Made by a program: the position numbers and the translations under genes
The notes under the pieces: model-generated
Databases searched by the model: none
The model's input: only the letters and a program-made list of their open reading frames with translations
Told to the model about the DNA's origin: nothing
Part shown: positions 42,844 through 52,725 of the stretch, one piece after another
How the letters are laid out: every line of letters starts with the position of its first letter
Numbering within the stretch: position 1 is the stretch's first letter
Source: Pseudomonas sp.
Lineage (GTDB): Bacteria > Pseudomonadota > Gammaproteobacteria > Pseudomonadales > Pseudomonadaceae
Assembly (NCBI RefSeq): GCF_030690725.1
Contig: NZ_JAUYGD010000033.1
Location: 62,001-126,000, forward strand
Reading direction: 5' to 3'
Length of the DNA stretch: 64,000 bases

Positions 42844-43401
42844 TCAAAAGGCTTTCTTGTAATGTGCGCGCAAGGCTTCAAGCGGCTCGTTGCGGACCGG
42901 GTAGTGCTGCTCTCGGCGGTCTGCGAAGTAGCATTCTAAGGTACGCCCGATGGTCGGGAAAGCCAGCTCTGACCAGGGGATGTCCTGTTCGTGAAATAGC
43001 TGCACATCCAGGCTTTCTTCACCGGGGGCAAAGTCCAGGTCGACCAGTTCGGCGCGAAACAGCATATACACCTGATTGATGTGCGGCAGGTCGAACAGGG
43101 TATAGAGGCTCAGGCTGCGCACCCGCGCGCAGGCCTCTTCATGGGTTTCGCGGGCGGCGGCCTGCTCCAGGGTTTCGCCGTTCTCCATAAAGCCGGCCGG
43201 CAGGGTCCAGTAGCCACGCCGTGGCTCGATGGCACGGCGGCACAGCAGCACCTGCTCGCCCCACACAGGCAGGCAGCCGGCGATGATGCGCGGGTTTTGA
43301 TAATGCACGGTCTGGCACTGCGCGCAGACGTGGCGCAGGCGGTTGTCGCCCTGCGGGATGATATGGCTGATCGCGCCGCCACAGTTGCTACAGAACTTCA
43401 T
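42844..43401 (-). CDS. Nudix hydrolase with N-terminal zinc ribbon
   Basis: 185 residues. Zinc-ribbon cysteines at the start (CSNCGG and CAQCQT, about 4-7 and 25-28). The Nudix box reads GFMENGETLEQAAARETHEE, then ACA, where the usual Gly after EE is replaced. NADH pyrophosphatase NudC has a similar zinc ribbon, but this is shorter, so ADP-ribose, NAD or FAD hydrolysis is possible. The start at 43401 (MKFCSNCGGAISHI) removes the odd extension upstream. It is divergent from a second Nudix gene (43575). Confidence 0.85.
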   Translation of the reverse strand: MKFCSNCGGAISHIIPQGDNRLRHVCAQCQTVHYQNPRIIAGCLPVWGEQVLLCRRAIEPRRGYWTLPAGFMENGETLEQAAARETHEEACARVRSLSLYTLFDLPHINQVYMLFRAELVDLDFAPGEESLDVQLFHEQDIPWSELAFPTIGRTLECYFADRREQHYPVRNEPLEALRAHYKKAF

Positions 43402-43574
43402 GCCAGACCCTCGCTGCGTGTCAGCTATCTTGGCGCGCATTTCAGCTACTCGGCAAGCGGCCTGGTGGGTCGGGCTATCGAGCGCCTGAATGATTGCAGT
43501 CAGCGGCGCGGGGCTTGGGCCGTGCGCTGCTTTCGTGCCATGATCGAACGCAGAATAAAAGACTGAGAATCCCC

Positions 43575-44180
43575 ATGCTGGATGAGTTGCTCCATCGCAT
43601 GCGTGGCTATAGCCCGCACATTCTGCAGACCGACAAGCGCTACCCTGAGGCCGCAGTGCTGGTGCCCATCACCCGCAGCGACGAGCCGGAAGTGGTACTG
43701 ACCTTGCGTGCCAGCGGTCTGTCTACCCACGGTGGTGAAGTGGCGTTTCCCGGTGGCCGGCGTGACCCGGAAGATGCCGACCTGATCGAGACCGCCCTGC
43801 GTGAGGCGGAAGAGGAAATCGGCTTGCCGCCAGGCCTGGTCGAGGTGGTCGGGCCGCTTAGCACCCTGGTGTCGCGCCACGGTATTCAGGTCACGCCCTA
43901 TGTCGGGCTGGTACCGGACTTTGTCGAGTACAAGCCTAATGACGGTGAAATAGCGGCGGTGTTTGCCGTGCCGCTGGCGTTCTTTCGCGACGACCCGCGG
44001 GAAACCACCCACCGTATCGATTACCTGGGGCGCAGTTGGTATGTGCCGAGTTACCGTTATGGCGAATATAAAATCTGGGGGCTGACGGCGATCATGCTGG
44101 TCGAGTTGGTCAACCTGGCGTTCGACGATGTGCAAATTGATATGCACCAGCCGCCCGAGCACTTTATCAAGCTCACCTGA
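43575..44180 (+). CDS. CoA pyrophosphatase-type Nudix hydrolase (NudL-like)
   Basis: 201-residue Nudix hydrolase. The NudL/coenzyme A pattern is seen before the box (STHGGEVAFPGGRRDP, matching the UPF0035 signature), followed by the Nudix box ETALREAEEEIGL. Known relatives cut CoA to 4'-phosphopantetheine and 3',5'-ADP. The ATG at 43575 is clear. It lies 18 bases before a gamma carbonic anhydrase gene and is probably in its operon. Confidence 0.87.
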   Translation: MLDELLHRMRGYSPHILQTDKRYPEAAVLVPITRSDEPEVVLTLRASGLSTHGGEVAFPGGRRDPEDADLIETALREAEEEIGLPPGLVEVVGPLSTLVSRHGIQVTPYVGLVPDFVEYKPNDGEIAAVFAVPLAFFRDDPRETTHRIDYLGRSWYVPSYRYGEYKIWGLTAIMLVELVNLAFDDVQIDMHQPPEHFIKLT

Positions 44181-44198
44181 GCCTATGAGGAAGCATCC

Positions 44199-44723
44199 AT
44201 GAAATACCGCCTGGGTTCGTCCCAAGTCGAGGCCCATGCCGACAGCTGGGTTGCACCGAATGCCACCCTGGTTGGCAAGGTCAAGCTGGAGCCGGGTACC
44301 AGCGTGTGGTTCAACGCCGTGCTGCGTGGCGACAACGAGCTGATTCATATCGGCGAGAACAGCAATGTGCAGGACGGCACCGTGATGCACACCGATATGG
44401 GCTTTCCACTGCATATCGGCACCGGCGTGACCATTGGCCACAACGCCATGTTGCACGGTTGCACGGTGGGCGATTACAGCCTGATCGGCATCAATGCGGT
44501 GATCCTCAATGGCGCGAAAATCGGCAAGTACTGCATCATCGGCGCCAACAGCCTGATTGGTGAAGGCAAAGAAATTCCTGATGGTTCGCTGGTGATGGGC
44601 TCGCCCGGCAAGGTGGTGCGTGAACTGACCGAGCCACAGAAAAAGATGCTCGAAGCCAGCGCCGCCCATTACGTGCACAACGCCCAGCGCTATGCCCGTG
44701 ATCTGCAGGAGCAGGACGGCTGA
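44199..44723 (+). CDS. gamma-carbonic anhydrase family protein
   Basis: 174-residue left-handed beta-helix protein, YrdA/Cam type, with hexapeptide repeats ([24 protein letters not shown]). Zinc histidines H64 (VMHTDMG), H81 and H86 (GHNAMLHG) are conserved. Activity as a carbonic anhydrase is possible but not shown for many YrdA-type proteins. The last base of its stop is the first base of the next start (TGATG). Confidence 0.88.
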   Translation: MKYRLGSSQVEAHADSWVAPNATLVGKVKLEPGTSVWFNAVLRGDNELIHIGENSNVQDGTVMHTDMGFPLHIGTGVTIGHNAMLHGCTVGDYSLIGINAVILNGAKIGKYCIIGANSLIGEGKEIPDGSLVMGSPGKVVRELTEPQKKMLEASAAHYVHNAQRYARDLQEQDG

Positions 44724-44914
44724 TGCAATCGCAGGAACGTCCCGTCGCCTCGCCCTGCGTGCATGTCTGCGCGCTGGACGATGAAGATATCTGTATCGGC
44801 TGCCAACGCTCGGTCGCTGAAATCACCCGCTGGAGCCTGATGGATAACGCTGAGCGCCGTGAGGTGCTGGTGCAGTGTCATGAGCGGGCCAAGGCCAAAG
44901 GCATTCTGCTGTAA
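44723..44914 (+). CDS. DUF1289 small cysteine-rich protein
   Basis: 63 residues. Four cysteines arranged as SPCVHVC and IGCQRS with a terminal C, matching the DUF1289 pattern (CVxxCxxD..CxGC..). Function unknown; likely metal- or Fe-S-binding by composition. It overlaps the carbonic anhydrase stop by one base, so it is translated from the same mRNA. It precedes purT by 27 bases. Confidence 0.82.
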   Translation: MQSQERPVASPCVHVCALDDEDICIGCQRSVAEITRWSLMDNAERREVLVQCHERAKAKGILL

Positions 44915-44941
44915 CTTTCTTGATCAGTTTGAGGATTCACC

Positions 44942-46123
44942 ATGCCCCGTATCGGAACCCCTTTGTCGCCGAGCGCGACCCGTGTGCTGTTGTGTGGCTC
45001 AGGCGAGCTGGGCAAGGAAGTGGTGATCGAGTTTCAGCGTCTGGGCGTCGAGGTGATCGCCGTGGATCGCTACGCCAATGCGCCGGCCATGCAGGTGGCG
45101 CACCGCAGCCATGTGATCAATATGCTCGACGGTGACGCGCTGCGGGCGGTGATCGAGCTGGAGCAACCGCATTACATCGTCCCGGAAATCGAGGCGATTG
45201 CCACCGCGACCCTGGTCGAGCTGGAGAATGAAGGCTTTACCGTAATCCCCAGCGCCCGCGCCGCGCAGTTGACCATGAACCGCGAAGGTATCCGCCGTCT
45301 GGCCGCCGAAGAGCTGGGCCTGCCGACCTCGCCCTATCAGTTTGCCGACTCCTTTGAGCAGTGCCGCGCCGCAGTCGAGAGCATCGGCTTTCCCTGTCTG
45401 ATCAAACCGATCATGAGTTCTTCGGGCAAGGGCCAGTCGGTGCTGAAAAGCCTGGATGATCTGCAAGCCGCCTGGGATTACGCCCAGGCCGGTGGCCGCG
45501 CGGGCAAGGGCCGAGTGATAGTCGAGGGCTTTATCGATTTCGACTATGAAATCGCCCTGCTTACCGTGCGCCATAGTGGCGGCACCACCTTCTGTGCGCC
45601 TGTTGGTCATCGTCAGGTCAAGGGTGACTATCAGGAATCCTGGCAGCCGCAGCCGATGAGTGCCAAGGCCCAGGCCGAAGCCGAGCGCATCGCCCTGGCG
45701 GTTACCGAGTCGCTGGGTGGGCGCGGGCTGTTTGGCGTCGAGCTATTCGTCAAAGGTGATCAGGTGTGGTTCTGCGAAATATCGCCGCGCCCGCACGACA
45801 CTGGCCTGATCACCCTGATTTCCCAGGATCTGTCCGAGTTCGCCCTGCATGCGCGGGCGATTCTCGGCTTGCCGATTCCGGCCATCCGTCAGTTCGGCCC
45901 ATCGGCTTCTGCGGTGATATTGGTCGAGGGCGAGTCGCAGCAGGTCAGCTTCGGCAATCTGGCGGCGGCTCTGGCTGAACCGGATACCGCTCTGCGCCTG
46001 TTCGGCAAGCCGGAAGTCAGCGGTCAGCGACGTATGGGTGTGGCGCTGGCTCGTGACGAGTCATTGCAGGCTGCGCGGGCCAAGGCCACGCGTGCGGCGC
46101 AGGCGGTCAAGGTCGAGTTGTGA
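44942..46123 (+). CDS. purT: formate-dependent GAR transformylase
   Basis: 393-residue ATP-grasp enzyme that makes formyl-GAR from formate, ATP and GAR in purine synthesis. N-terminal pre-ATP-grasp fold with [18 protein letters not shown]-grasp motifs [17 protein letters not shown] and [12 protein letters not shown]. Full length. Its GTG-start neighbour overlaps by 4 bases, so the SGNH gene is translated with it. Confidence 0.97.
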   Translation: MPRIGTPLSPSATRVLLCGSGELGKEVVIEFQRLGVEVIAVDRYANAPAMQVAHRSHVINMLDGDALRAVIELEQPHYIVPEIEAIATATLVELENEGFTVIPSARAAQLTMNREGIRRLAAEELGLPTSPYQFADSFEQCRAAVESIGFPCLIKPIMSSSGKGQSVLKSLDDLQAAWDYAQAGGRAGKGRVIVEGFIDFDYEIALLTVRHSGGTTFCAPVGHRQVKGDYQESWQPQPMSAKAQAEAERIALAVTESLGGRGLFGVELFVKGDQVWFCEISPRPHDTGLITLISQDLSEFALHARAILGLPIPAIRQFGPSASAVILVEGESQQVSFGNLAAALAEPDTALRLFGKPEVSGQRRMGVALARDESLQAARAKATRAAQAVKVEL

Positions 46124-46860
46124 ATGCACTGCGTGCCTATGCCTGGTGGCTAGGGTTGCTGTTGTTGGCGCCGATTGCCTTGCCGCTAGCGCTGCGCACG
46201 CGCCGTAACACCCTTCGTTTACCGCCAGCGGCCGGGTTGTTGAGTGGCGTTGCAGGCGCGGACTTGCCGGGCGAGCCATTGCGCCTGCTGGTACTGGGTG
46301 AGTCGACCGTGGTTGGCGTGGGTGTGGATGAGCTGGACGCCGCGTTGGTCGGTCAACTGGCGACTGCTCTGGCTGCGCGTTGCGGTCACCCGGTTGCCTG
46401 GCGTGCCTGCGGCGAGAATGGCATTACCGCTGCGCAGGCTTATGAGCGGCTGTTGCCGCAGGTGCTCGATCAGCCCTTTGATCTGGCGCTGCTGGTGTTC
46501 GGCGTCAATGACACCACCCACCTGACCTCATTACCCCGTTGGGACGCCGCACTCGGCGGTATGGCTGAAGCGTTGGCCGCGCGCGGCGCTCGGGTGGCGT
46601 TTAGCAGTGTGCCGCCGCTGCAGCATTTCAGCGCCTTGCCCTGGCTGCTGCGGCGGTTGCTCGGGATGCGCGCAGGCTTGCTGGATGCGCGCTTGCGCCA
46701 GCTAGCGGCAAACCTGGGGGTAGGGCATCACGCGGTTGAGCTGGAGTTTTCCGCCGAGTACCTGGCGCGTGATGGTTATCACCCGTCAGGTCTAGGCTAT
46801 CGCGTGTGGGCGCAGGGGCTGGCCGTCAGTCTTGCGCCGGCGGCTCGGCGTGCGCCTTAG
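46120..46860 (+). CDS. SGNH/GDSL-type hydrolase
   Basis: 246 residues. One N-terminal membrane or signal helix (about 8-24), then an SGNH domain. Catalytic blocks: GEST with Ser62, GENG (oxyanion Gly/Asn region, N100), GVND with Asn130, and the Asp-His pair in DGYHPSG near the C-terminus. Esterase, lipase or acetyl-hydrolase activity is likely, with the substrate unknown. GTG start overlapping purT by 4 bases. The 3' end overlaps the convergent CorC-like gene by 35 bases. Confidence 0.85.
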   Translation: MNALRAYAWWLGLLLLAPIALPLALRTRRNTLRLPPAAGLLSGVAGADLPGEPLRLLVLGESTVVGVGVDELDAALVGQLATALAARCGHPVAWRACGENGITAAQAYERLLPQVLDQPFDLALLVFGVNDTTHLTSLPRWDAALGGMAEALAARGARVAFSSVPPLQHFSALPWLLRRLLGMRAGLLDARLRQLAANLGVGHHAVELEFSAEYLARDGYHPSGLGYRVWAQGLAVSLAPAARRAP

Positions 46861-48115
46861 GCTTGGTTTGCCAGGCGCGCACGCTTTTTACCCGGTTATC
46901 TGACGACTGCAGAATTTCCAGGCGATAAGGGCCGATTTTCAGGCACACGGCGCTGTCAGGGATGCTTTCCAGCGCCTCGGTCACCAGGCCGTTGAGGGTT
47001 TTTGGGCCATCGCAGGGCAGGTGCCAGTCCAGCGCCTTGTTGATTTCGCGAATATAGGCGGCGCCATCGATTACCTGGGTGCCATCTTCCTGGGGGTGAA
47101 TATCCGGGCTGCGCAAGGTGTCCTGGTTGCTGAAGTCACCGACGATTTCTTCGAGGATGTCTTCCAGGGTAACGATGCCAATCACGTCGCCGTACTCATC
47201 GACGACGATGCCAATCCGGCGTTTCTGCTTCTGAAAGTTGATCAGCTGAGTCGACAGTGGCGTGCCTTCGGGTACGAAGTACGGCTCGTTGCAGGCGGCC
47301 AGTAGCGCTTCTTTGCTCAGCTCGTTGTGCGTCAGCAGTCGGGCAATCTGGCGCATATGCACGATGCCTTCGATCTGATTGATGTCGGTGCGGAACACCG
47401 GCAGGCGCGTGTGGGTGGTGTTGGTCAGCAGGCTTATGATGCTTTCAATATCGTCATCCAGGTTGATACCGGTGACTTCGTTGCGCGGAATCATGATGTC
47501 GTCCACCGTCACCCGCTCAAGGTCGAGGATGCCAAGCAGCATGTTCTGGCGATTCTTCGGCATGCCGGCGCCAGATTCACGCACCACGCTGCGCAGCTCT
47601 TCGGTGGACAGGCTGTCGCTGCTTTTGCTGGTGGGGTCGACGCCCAGCAGCCTGAGCAGGCCATTGGTGATCCAGCCGAGCAGCACCACCAGTGGATAGA
47701 ACAGCTTAAGCAGTACCAGCAGAGGCAGGCTGAATGGGTAGGCGACCCGCTCCGGGTGCAGGGCTGCCAGGGTCTTGGGGGTGATTTCACCGAAGATCAG
47801 CAGCGCCAGGGTCAGGCCGATTGTCGCGATGGCAATTCCGGCTTCGCCCCAGAGTTTGATGGCCAGCACCGTGGCGATGGCGGAGGCGAGAATATTGACG
47901 AAGTTGTTGCCGATCAGGATGGTGCCGAGCAGGCGGTCCGGGCGGCTGAGTAGCGCGCTGACACGCTTTGCCCCGCGGTGACCTTCTTTGGTCAGGTGCT
48001 TGAGGCGATAACGATTGAGGCTGAGGATGCCGGTTTCCGAGCTGGAAAAGAACGCTGAGCAGAGCAGCAGAAAGATCAGCAGGCCGAACAGGAAGCCGGG
48101 GTGTGCGTTTTCCAC
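46826..48115 (-). CDS. CNNM/CorC-family (HlyC/CorC, YfjD-like) membrane protein
   Basis: 429 residues. N-terminal transmembrane DUF21 domain (about 1-175) with four helices, then a pair of CBS domains (about 200-320; VDDIMIPRNEVTGI and DEYGDVIGIVTLED) and a C-terminal CorC_HlyC domain. Family members are linked to Mg2+/Co2+ resistance, sodium/magnesium exchange or, in some lineages, heme processing. The exact role is unknown. Its last codons overlap the SGNH gene on the other strand by 35 bases. Confidence 0.9.
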   Translation of the reverse strand: MENAHPGFLFGLLIFLLLCSAFFSSSETGILSLNRYRLKHLTKEGHRGAKRVSALLSRPDRLLGTILIGNNFVNILASAIATVLAIKLWGEAGIAIATIGLTLALLIFGEITPKTLAALHPERVAYPFSLPLLVLLKLFYPLVVLLGWITNGLLRLLGVDPTSKSSDSLSTEELRSVVRESGAGMPKNRQNMLLGILDLERVTVDDIMIPRNEVTGINLDDDIESIISLLTNTTHTRLPVFRTDINQIEGIVHMRQIARLLTHNELSKEALLAACNEPYFVPEGTPLSTQLINFQKQKRRIGIVVDEYGDVIGIVTLEDILEEIVGDFSNQDTLRSPDIHPQEDGTQVIDGAAYIREINKALDWHLPCDGPKTLNGLVTEALESIPDSAVCLKIGPYRLEILQSSDNRVKSVRAWQTKPKAHAEPPAQD

Positions 48116-48125
48116 GGAAGGGGTC

Positions 48126-48926
48126 TCAGATATGCAGGATAAATTCGCGAACCAGCTTGCTGCCGAAGTAGGCCAGCATCAGCAGGCAGAAGCCCGCCAG
48201 GGTCCAGCGAATGGCTTTGTGGCCACGCCAGCCGAGTTGGTGGCGGCCCCACAACAGCACGGCAAATACCACCCAGGCAAAGCACGAGAGGATGGTTTTA
48301 TGCGCCAGGTGCTGGGCAAACAGATCGCTGATAAACAGCGCGCCAGATAGCAGTGAAAGCGACAGCAGCGCCCAGCCAGCCCAGAGGAAGCCAAACAGCA
48401 GGCTTTCCATGGTTTGCAGGGGCGGGAAGTTCTTGATCAGCCCCGATGGGTGCTTGTGCTTGAGTTGATGGTCCTGCAGCAGCAGGAGCAGCGACTGGAA
48501 CACCGCAATCGTCAGCATGCCGTAGGCCGTGATTGACAGCAGGATATGCGCCAGGATGCCGGGCGCTTCATCAATGGCCTGGGTGGTGCCGCTGGGCATA
48601 AATTCGGCGAGTAGCACGGTGATAAAGCCCAGGGGAAACAGCAGCAACAGCAGGTTTTCCACCGGGATGCGCGTGCAGGCCAGCAGCGTCAGCAGAATTA
48701 CGGCAGCAGCAATCAGGCTAGCGGCCTTGAAGAAGTCCAGCGACAAACCGCTGGCATCGAACATCTGCAGAAACAGGCTGCTGCCGTGCAGCAGCAGCGC
48801 CAGTGTGCCGAGTGCAATCAGCAGGCGCTTGTTGGATGTGCTGCGCTGTTGCAGGCGCAGGCCTTGATAGAGTGCGGCTCCGGCGTAGAGGCAGGCAGCG
48901 GCGAGGCTGGGTAGCAGAGGGTGCAT
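48126..48926 (-). CDS. CcsA/YpjD-like inner-membrane protein
   Basis: 266 residues with about eight hydrophobic helices, of the cytochrome c assembly (CcsA/ResC) superfamily. Candidate conserved His lies in LHGSSLFLQMF, and another in the later RHQLGWRGHKAIRW. YpjD is the stand-alone E. coli relative with unknown role. True cytochrome c assembly activity is not shown. It is adjacent to the CorC-like gene (10-base gap, same strand) and divergent from ffh. Confidence 0.85.
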   Translation of the reverse strand: MHPLLPSLAAACLYAGAALYQGLRLQQRSTSNKRLLIALGTLALLLHGSSLFLQMFDASGLSLDFFKAASLIAAAVILLTLLACTRIPVENLLLLLFPLGFITVLLAEFMPSGTTQAIDEAPGILAHILLSITAYGMLTIAVFQSLLLLLQDHQLKHKHPSGLIKNFPPLQTMESLLFGFLWAGWALLSLSLLSGALFISDLFAQHLAHKTILSCFAWVVFAVLLWGRHQLGWRGHKAIRWTLAGFCLLMLAYFGSKLVREFILHI

Positions 48927-49082
48927 AAATCCTTGTCAGGCAAACCCGAAAGGCGGCCAGTGTGGCATACAACCCGTGCGCCACGAAAGCGTCTGGCGGT
49001 GTCGGTGCCTTGCAGTCTTCGCTATAATCCGCCACCTGTTGCAAGCCCACCCTCGGCTCGACTGAGCCTGAAAGGAACGCGC

Positions 49083-50456
49083 ATGTTCGAAAATCTGACT
49101 GACCGCCTCTCGCAGACCCTGCGAAATGTCACTGGCAAAGCCAAGCTGAGCGAAGACAACATCAAGGACACCTTGCGTGAAGTGCGCATGGCCTTGCTTG
49201 AGGCTGACGTTGCCCTGCCGGTGGTCAAGGACTTCGTTAATAAGGTCAAGGATCGCGCGGTCGGCACCGAAGTGTCGAAGAGCCTGACCCCGGGCCAGGC
49301 GTTCGTGAAGATCGTCCGCGCCGAACTCGAAGAGCTGATGGGCGCGGCCAACGAAGACCTGGCGCTGAATGCTGTGCCGCCAGCCGTGGTGCTGATGGCC
49401 GGTCTGCAAGGGGCGGGTAAGACCACTACCGTCGGTAAGCTGGCGCGCTTTCTTAAAGAGCGCAAGAAGAAGACCGTGATGGTGGTGTCTGCCGACGTTT
49501 ACCGTCCGGCGGCGATCAAGCAGCTGGAAACCCTGGCCAATGATATTGGCGTGACCTTCTTTCCCTCCGATCTCAGCCAGAAGCCGGTTGATATTGCGGA
49601 AGCGGCGATCAAGGAAGCCAAGCTCAAGTTTATTGATGTAGTGATCGTCGATACCGCCGGTCGTCTGGCCATCGATGCCGAGATGATGGCGGAGATCCAG
49701 GCGCTGCACGCGGCGATCAAACCGGTCGAAACCCTGTTCGTGGTCGACGCCATGACCGGCCAGGATGCTGCCAACACCGCCAAGGCCTTTAATGATGCGC
49801 TGCCGCTGACTGGCGTGGTGCTGACCAAGGTCGACGGTGATGCGCGCGGCGGTGCGGCGTTGTCGGTGCGGGCGATTACCGGCAAGCCGATCAAGTTTAT
49901 CGGTATGGGCGAGAAGACCGAGGCGCTTGAGCCTTTCCACCCGGACCGGATTGCCTCGCGCATTCTCGGTATGGGCGACGTACTCAGTCTGATCGAGCAG
50001 GCCGAGCAGACCCTGGATCGCGAGAAAGCCGAGAAACTCACCAAAAAGCTGAAGAAGGGCAAGGGCTTCGACCTCGAAGACTTTCGTGATCAGCTGCAAC
50101 AAATGAAGAACATGGGCGGCCTTGGCGGCCTGATGGACAAGCTGCCGCAGATGGGCGGCGTCAATCTGGCGCAGATGGGCAATGCCCAAGGCGCGGCCGA
50201 GAAGCAGTTCAAACAGATGGAGGCGATCATCAACTCGATGACTCCTCAGGAACGCCGCGACCCGGAAATCATCAGCGGCTCGCGCAAGCGCCGCATCGCC
50301 ATGGGTTCCGGTACCCAGGTGCAGGATATTGGTCGTCTGATCAAGCAGCACAAGCAGATGCAAAAGATGATGAAGAAATTCACTGCCAAAGGCGGTATGG
50401 CCAAGATGATGCGCGGCATGGGCGGGATGATGCCGGGCGGTCTGCCGAAAATGTAA
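49083..50456 (+). CDS. ffh: signal recognition particle GTPase Ffh
   Basis: 457-residue SRP54 protein. NG domain with GLQGAGKTTTVGKLA (P-loop) and DTAGRLAID. The Met-rich M domain (about 300-457) binds SRP RNA and signal sequences and shows its methionine-rich ends (GGMAKMMRGMGGMMPGGLPKM, cut here). The start at 49083 (MFENLTDRLSQTL) is the family start. A TATAAT at 49023-49028 could be the -10 of its promoter. Followed after 253 bases by rpsP. Confidence 0.97.
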   Translation: MFENLTDRLSQTLRNVTGKAKLSEDNIKDTLREVRMALLEADVALPVVKDFVNKVKDRAVGTEVSKSLTPGQAFVKIVRAELEELMGAANEDLALNAVPPAVVLMAGLQGAGKTTTVGKLARFLKERKKKTVMVVSADVYRPAAIKQLETLANDIGVTFFPSDLSQKPVDIAEAAIKEAKLKFIDVVIVDTAGRLAIDAEMMAEIQALHAAIKPVETLFVVDAMTGQDAANTAKAFNDALPLTGVVLTKVDGDARGGAALSVRAITGKPIKFIGMGEKTEALEPFHPDRIASRILGMGDVLSLIEQAEQTLDREKAEKLTKKLKKGKGFDLEDFRDQLQQMKNMGGLGGLMDKLPQMGGVNLAQMGNAQGAAEKQFKQMEAIINSMTPQERRDPEIISGSRKRRIAMGSGTQVQDIGRLIKQHKQMQKMMKKFTAKGGMAKMMRGMGGMMPGGLPKM

Positions 50457-50500
50457 GGAATCCGCGTCGGCAGCAATGTCGGCGCAAACCCCGCTGAGTT

Positions 50501-50525
50501 GGCGGGTGTTTACAGTAAACCCGCC
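50501..50525 (+). other. stem-loop downstream of ffh
   Basis: GGCGGGTGTTTAC (50501-50513) pairs with GTAAACCCGCC (50515-50525), with a 2-base bulge. A second small hairpin CCCGC/GCGGG follows. No clear T run, so termination is uncertain. Confidence 0.4.
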
Positions 50526-50609
50526 TTTCGCGGGAGCTGATTGGCCGGTTTGGACCGCGGCCCTCTGGCAAATCTTGCTTGCACGGCCTCATGCGCCTGA
50601 AAAAGCCAT

Positions 50610-50637
50610 TTGCAAAAATCCGGATATTCCTTAGAAT
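50610..50637 (+). promoter_or_regulatory. candidate promoter of rpsP-rimM-trmD-rplS
   Basis: TTGCAA (50610-50615), 16-bp spacer, TAGAAT (50632-50637). It lies about 70 bases upstream of the rpsP ATG, in a place where the ribosomal operon needs a promoter. Confidence 0.6.
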
Positions 50638-50709
50638 ATGCGGCCTTTCGGGCACCCATGCCCGCTGTGCATTTAGATTTGCAGCACCGACTACAGGAAC
50701 TATGTTCAC

Positions 50710-50961
50710 ATGCTAACGATTCGTCTTGCCCTTGGCGGCTCCAAAAAGCGCCCGTTCTACAAAATCAACGTGACCGACAGCCGTAACCCACGCGACGGTT
50801 CGCATAAAGAAGAAATCGGTTTCTTCAACCCGATCGCTCGTGGTCAGGAAGTTCGTCTGTCCGTGAAGCAAGATCGCCTGGCCCATTGGCTGAGCGTTGG
50901 CGCACAGCCTTCTGATCGTGTTGCTCAGTTGTTGAAGGACGCTGCTAAGGCTGCGGCCTAA
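50710..50961 (+). CDS. rpsP: 30S ribosomal protein S16
   Basis: 83-residue S16, a small-subunit protein required for 30S assembly. Family start [17 protein letters not shown] and body [19 protein letters not shown]. Strong codon bias. It starts the conserved rpsP-rimM-trmD-rplS operon. Confidence 0.98.
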   Translation: MLTIRLALGGSKKRPFYKINVTDSRNPRDGSHKEEIGFFNPIARGQEVRLSVKQDRLAHWLSVGAQPSDRVAQLLKDAAKAAA

Positions 50962-50966
50962 GCAAT

Positions 50967-51503
50967 ATGAGTGCGACGCCTGTTTCTACCGATGATTTGA
51001 TCGTTATCGGCAAGATCTACTCTGTACATGGCGTTCGCGGTGAAGTGAAGGTGTATTCCTTTACTGATCCTGTTGCAAACCTGTTGCAGTACAAGTCCTG
51101 GACGCTTAGGCGCGAAGGCAGTGTCAAACAGGTAGAGCTGGTCAGCGGACGCGGGAGTGATAAGTTCCTGGTCGCGAAGCTCAAGGGTCTTGATGATCGT
51201 GAAGAAGCGCGTCTTCTCGCCGGTTATGAGATCTGTGTGCCGCGCAACCTGTTCCCTGAATTGGCTGACGGCGAGTACTACTGGTACCAGTTGGAAGGTC
51301 TCAAGGTTATTGATCAGGCAGGGCAATTGCTCGGCAAGATTGATCACCTGCTAGAAACCGGTGCCAACGATGTGATGGTGGTCAAACCCTGCACCGACAG
51401 CCTGGATGATCGTGAGCGCCTGTTGCCCTATACCGAGCAATGCGTGTTGTCGATTGATCTGAGTGCTGGCGAAATGCGGGTCGACTGGGATGCGGACTTC
51501 TAA
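50967..51503 (+). CDS. rimM: ribosome maturation factor RimM
   Basis: 178-residue protein needed for 30S subunit maturation around S19. Two-domain structure, RimM N-terminal ([20 protein letters not shown]) and PRC-barrel C-terminal ([14 protein letters not shown]). It follows rpsP after 5 bases and precedes trmD after 5 bases. Confidence 0.97.
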   Translation: MSATPVSTDDLIVIGKIYSVHGVRGEVKVYSFTDPVANLLQYKSWTLRREGSVKQVELVSGRGSDKFLVAKLKGLDDREEARLLAGYEICVPRNLFPELADGEYYWYQLEGLKVIDQAGQLLGKIDHLLETGANDVMVVKPCTDSLDDRERLLPYTEQCVLSIDLSAGEMRVDWDADF

Positions 51504-51508
51504 GCCTG

Positions 51509-52261
51509 ATGCCAAATCTGCGCGTTGAAGTCATTACGCTGTTCCCGGAAATGTTTGCCGCTATCAGCGAATACGGCATTACCAGCCGAGCGGTGAAGCA
51601 GGGTTTGTTGCAATTGACCTGCTGGAACCCGCGTAGCTACACCACAGACCGTCACCACACCGTGGATGATCGGCCTTTTGGCGGTGGCCCAGGCATGGTG
51701 ATGAAGATCAAGCCGCTTGAAGATGCTTTGCTTGAAGCGAAGCACGCTGCAGGTGGTGCGGCCAAGGTGATTTACCTGTCGCCGCAAGGTCGCCAGCTGA
51801 CGCAGTCAGCAGTACGCGAACTGGTCAATGAGGATGCGTTAATCCTGATTGCCGGCCGCTACGAAGGCATTGATGAGCGCTTTATTGAGGCGCATGTCGA
51901 TGAAGAATGGTCGATTGGGGACTACGTCCTGTCTGGCGGTGAGCTGCCGGCCATGGTGCTGATCGACGCGGTAACGCGCCTTTTGCCTGGTGCATTGGGT
52001 CATGCAGATTCGGCCGAGGAAGACTCCTTTACGGATGGCTTGCTCGACTGCCCGCACTACACCCGCCCGGAGGTGTATGCGGATAAACGTGTTCCCGACG
52101 TGTTGCTTAGTGGCAACCACGAACACATCCGGCGCTGGCGTTTGCAGCAGTCCCTTGGTCGGACCTACGAACGACGCGCCGATCTTCTGGAAAGCCGCTC
52201 GCTTTCTGGAGAAGAGAAGAAGCTGCTGGAGGAATACGTCCGCCAGCGGGACGATAGTTAA
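51509..52261 (+). CDS. trmD: tRNA (guanine-N1)-methyltransferase TrmD
   Basis: 250-residue SPOUT methyltransferase making m1G37 in tRNA. Knot motif region [20 protein letters not shown] (S-adenosylmethionine binding) and the N-terminal [11 protein letters not shown]. Full length. The stop is 40 bases before rplS. Confidence 0.98.
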   Translation: MPNLRVEVITLFPEMFAAISEYGITSRAVKQGLLQLTCWNPRSYTTDRHHTVDDRPFGGGPGMVMKIKPLEDALLEAKHAAGGAAKVIYLSPQGRQLTQSAVRELVNEDALILIAGRYEGIDERFIEAHVDEEWSIGDYVLSGGELPAMVLIDAVTRLLPGALGHADSAEEDSFTDGLLDCPHYTRPEVYADKRVPDVLLSGNHEHIRRWRLQQSLGRTYERRADLLESRSLSGEEKKLLEEYVRQRDDS

Positions 52262-52301
52262 TGTATCGATGACCGGCCGAGGCCTGTCTTAGGAGCGCAG
52301 C

Positions 52302-52652
52302 ATGACCAACAAGATTATTCAGCAGCTCGAAGCTGAGCAGATGGGCAAAGAGATCCCGACTTTCGCACCGGGTGACACTATTGTTGTCCAGGTTAAAGTG
52401 AAAGAAGGCGACCGTCAGCGTCTGCAGGCTTTCGAAGGCGTGGTAATCGCCAAGCGTAACCGTGGTCTGAACAGTGCTTTCACTGTTCGTAAGATCTCCA
52501 ACGGTGTTGGCGTTGAGCGTACTTTCCAGACCTACAGCCCGCTGGTTGACAGCCTGGCCGTTAAGCGTCGCGGTGACGTACGTAAAGCCAAGCTGTACTA
52601 CCTGCGTGACCTGTCCGGTAAGGCAGCACGTATCAAGGAAAAACTGGGCTAA
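52302..52652 (+). CDS. rplS: 50S ribosomal protein L19
   Basis: 116-residue L19, at the 30S-50S interface. Family motif [19 protein letters not shown] and the basic [18 protein letters not shown]. Last gene of the operon; a bidirectional terminator follows 16 bases after its stop. Confidence 0.98.
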   Translation: MTNKIIQQLEAEQMGKEIPTFAPGDTIVVQVKVKEGDRQRLQAFEGVVIAKRNRGLNSAFTVRKISNGVGVERTFQTYSPLVDSLAVKRRGDVRKAKLYYLRDLSGKAARIKEKLG

Positions 52653-52668
52653 GTCTCGGCTTTCCAAT

Positions 52669-52696
52669 AAAAAAGCAGCCTTCGGGCTGCTTTTTT
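52669..52696. terminator. bidirectional terminator after rplS
   Basis: GCAGCC (52675-52680) / GGCTGC (52685-52690) with a TTCG loop, A6 before and T6 after. Serves rplS on the plus strand and can also end the convergent MshEN gene (minus). Confidence 0.9.
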
Positions 52697-52725
52697 CGTT
52701 TCTGCGTTTCGATTATCGGGTGCGG

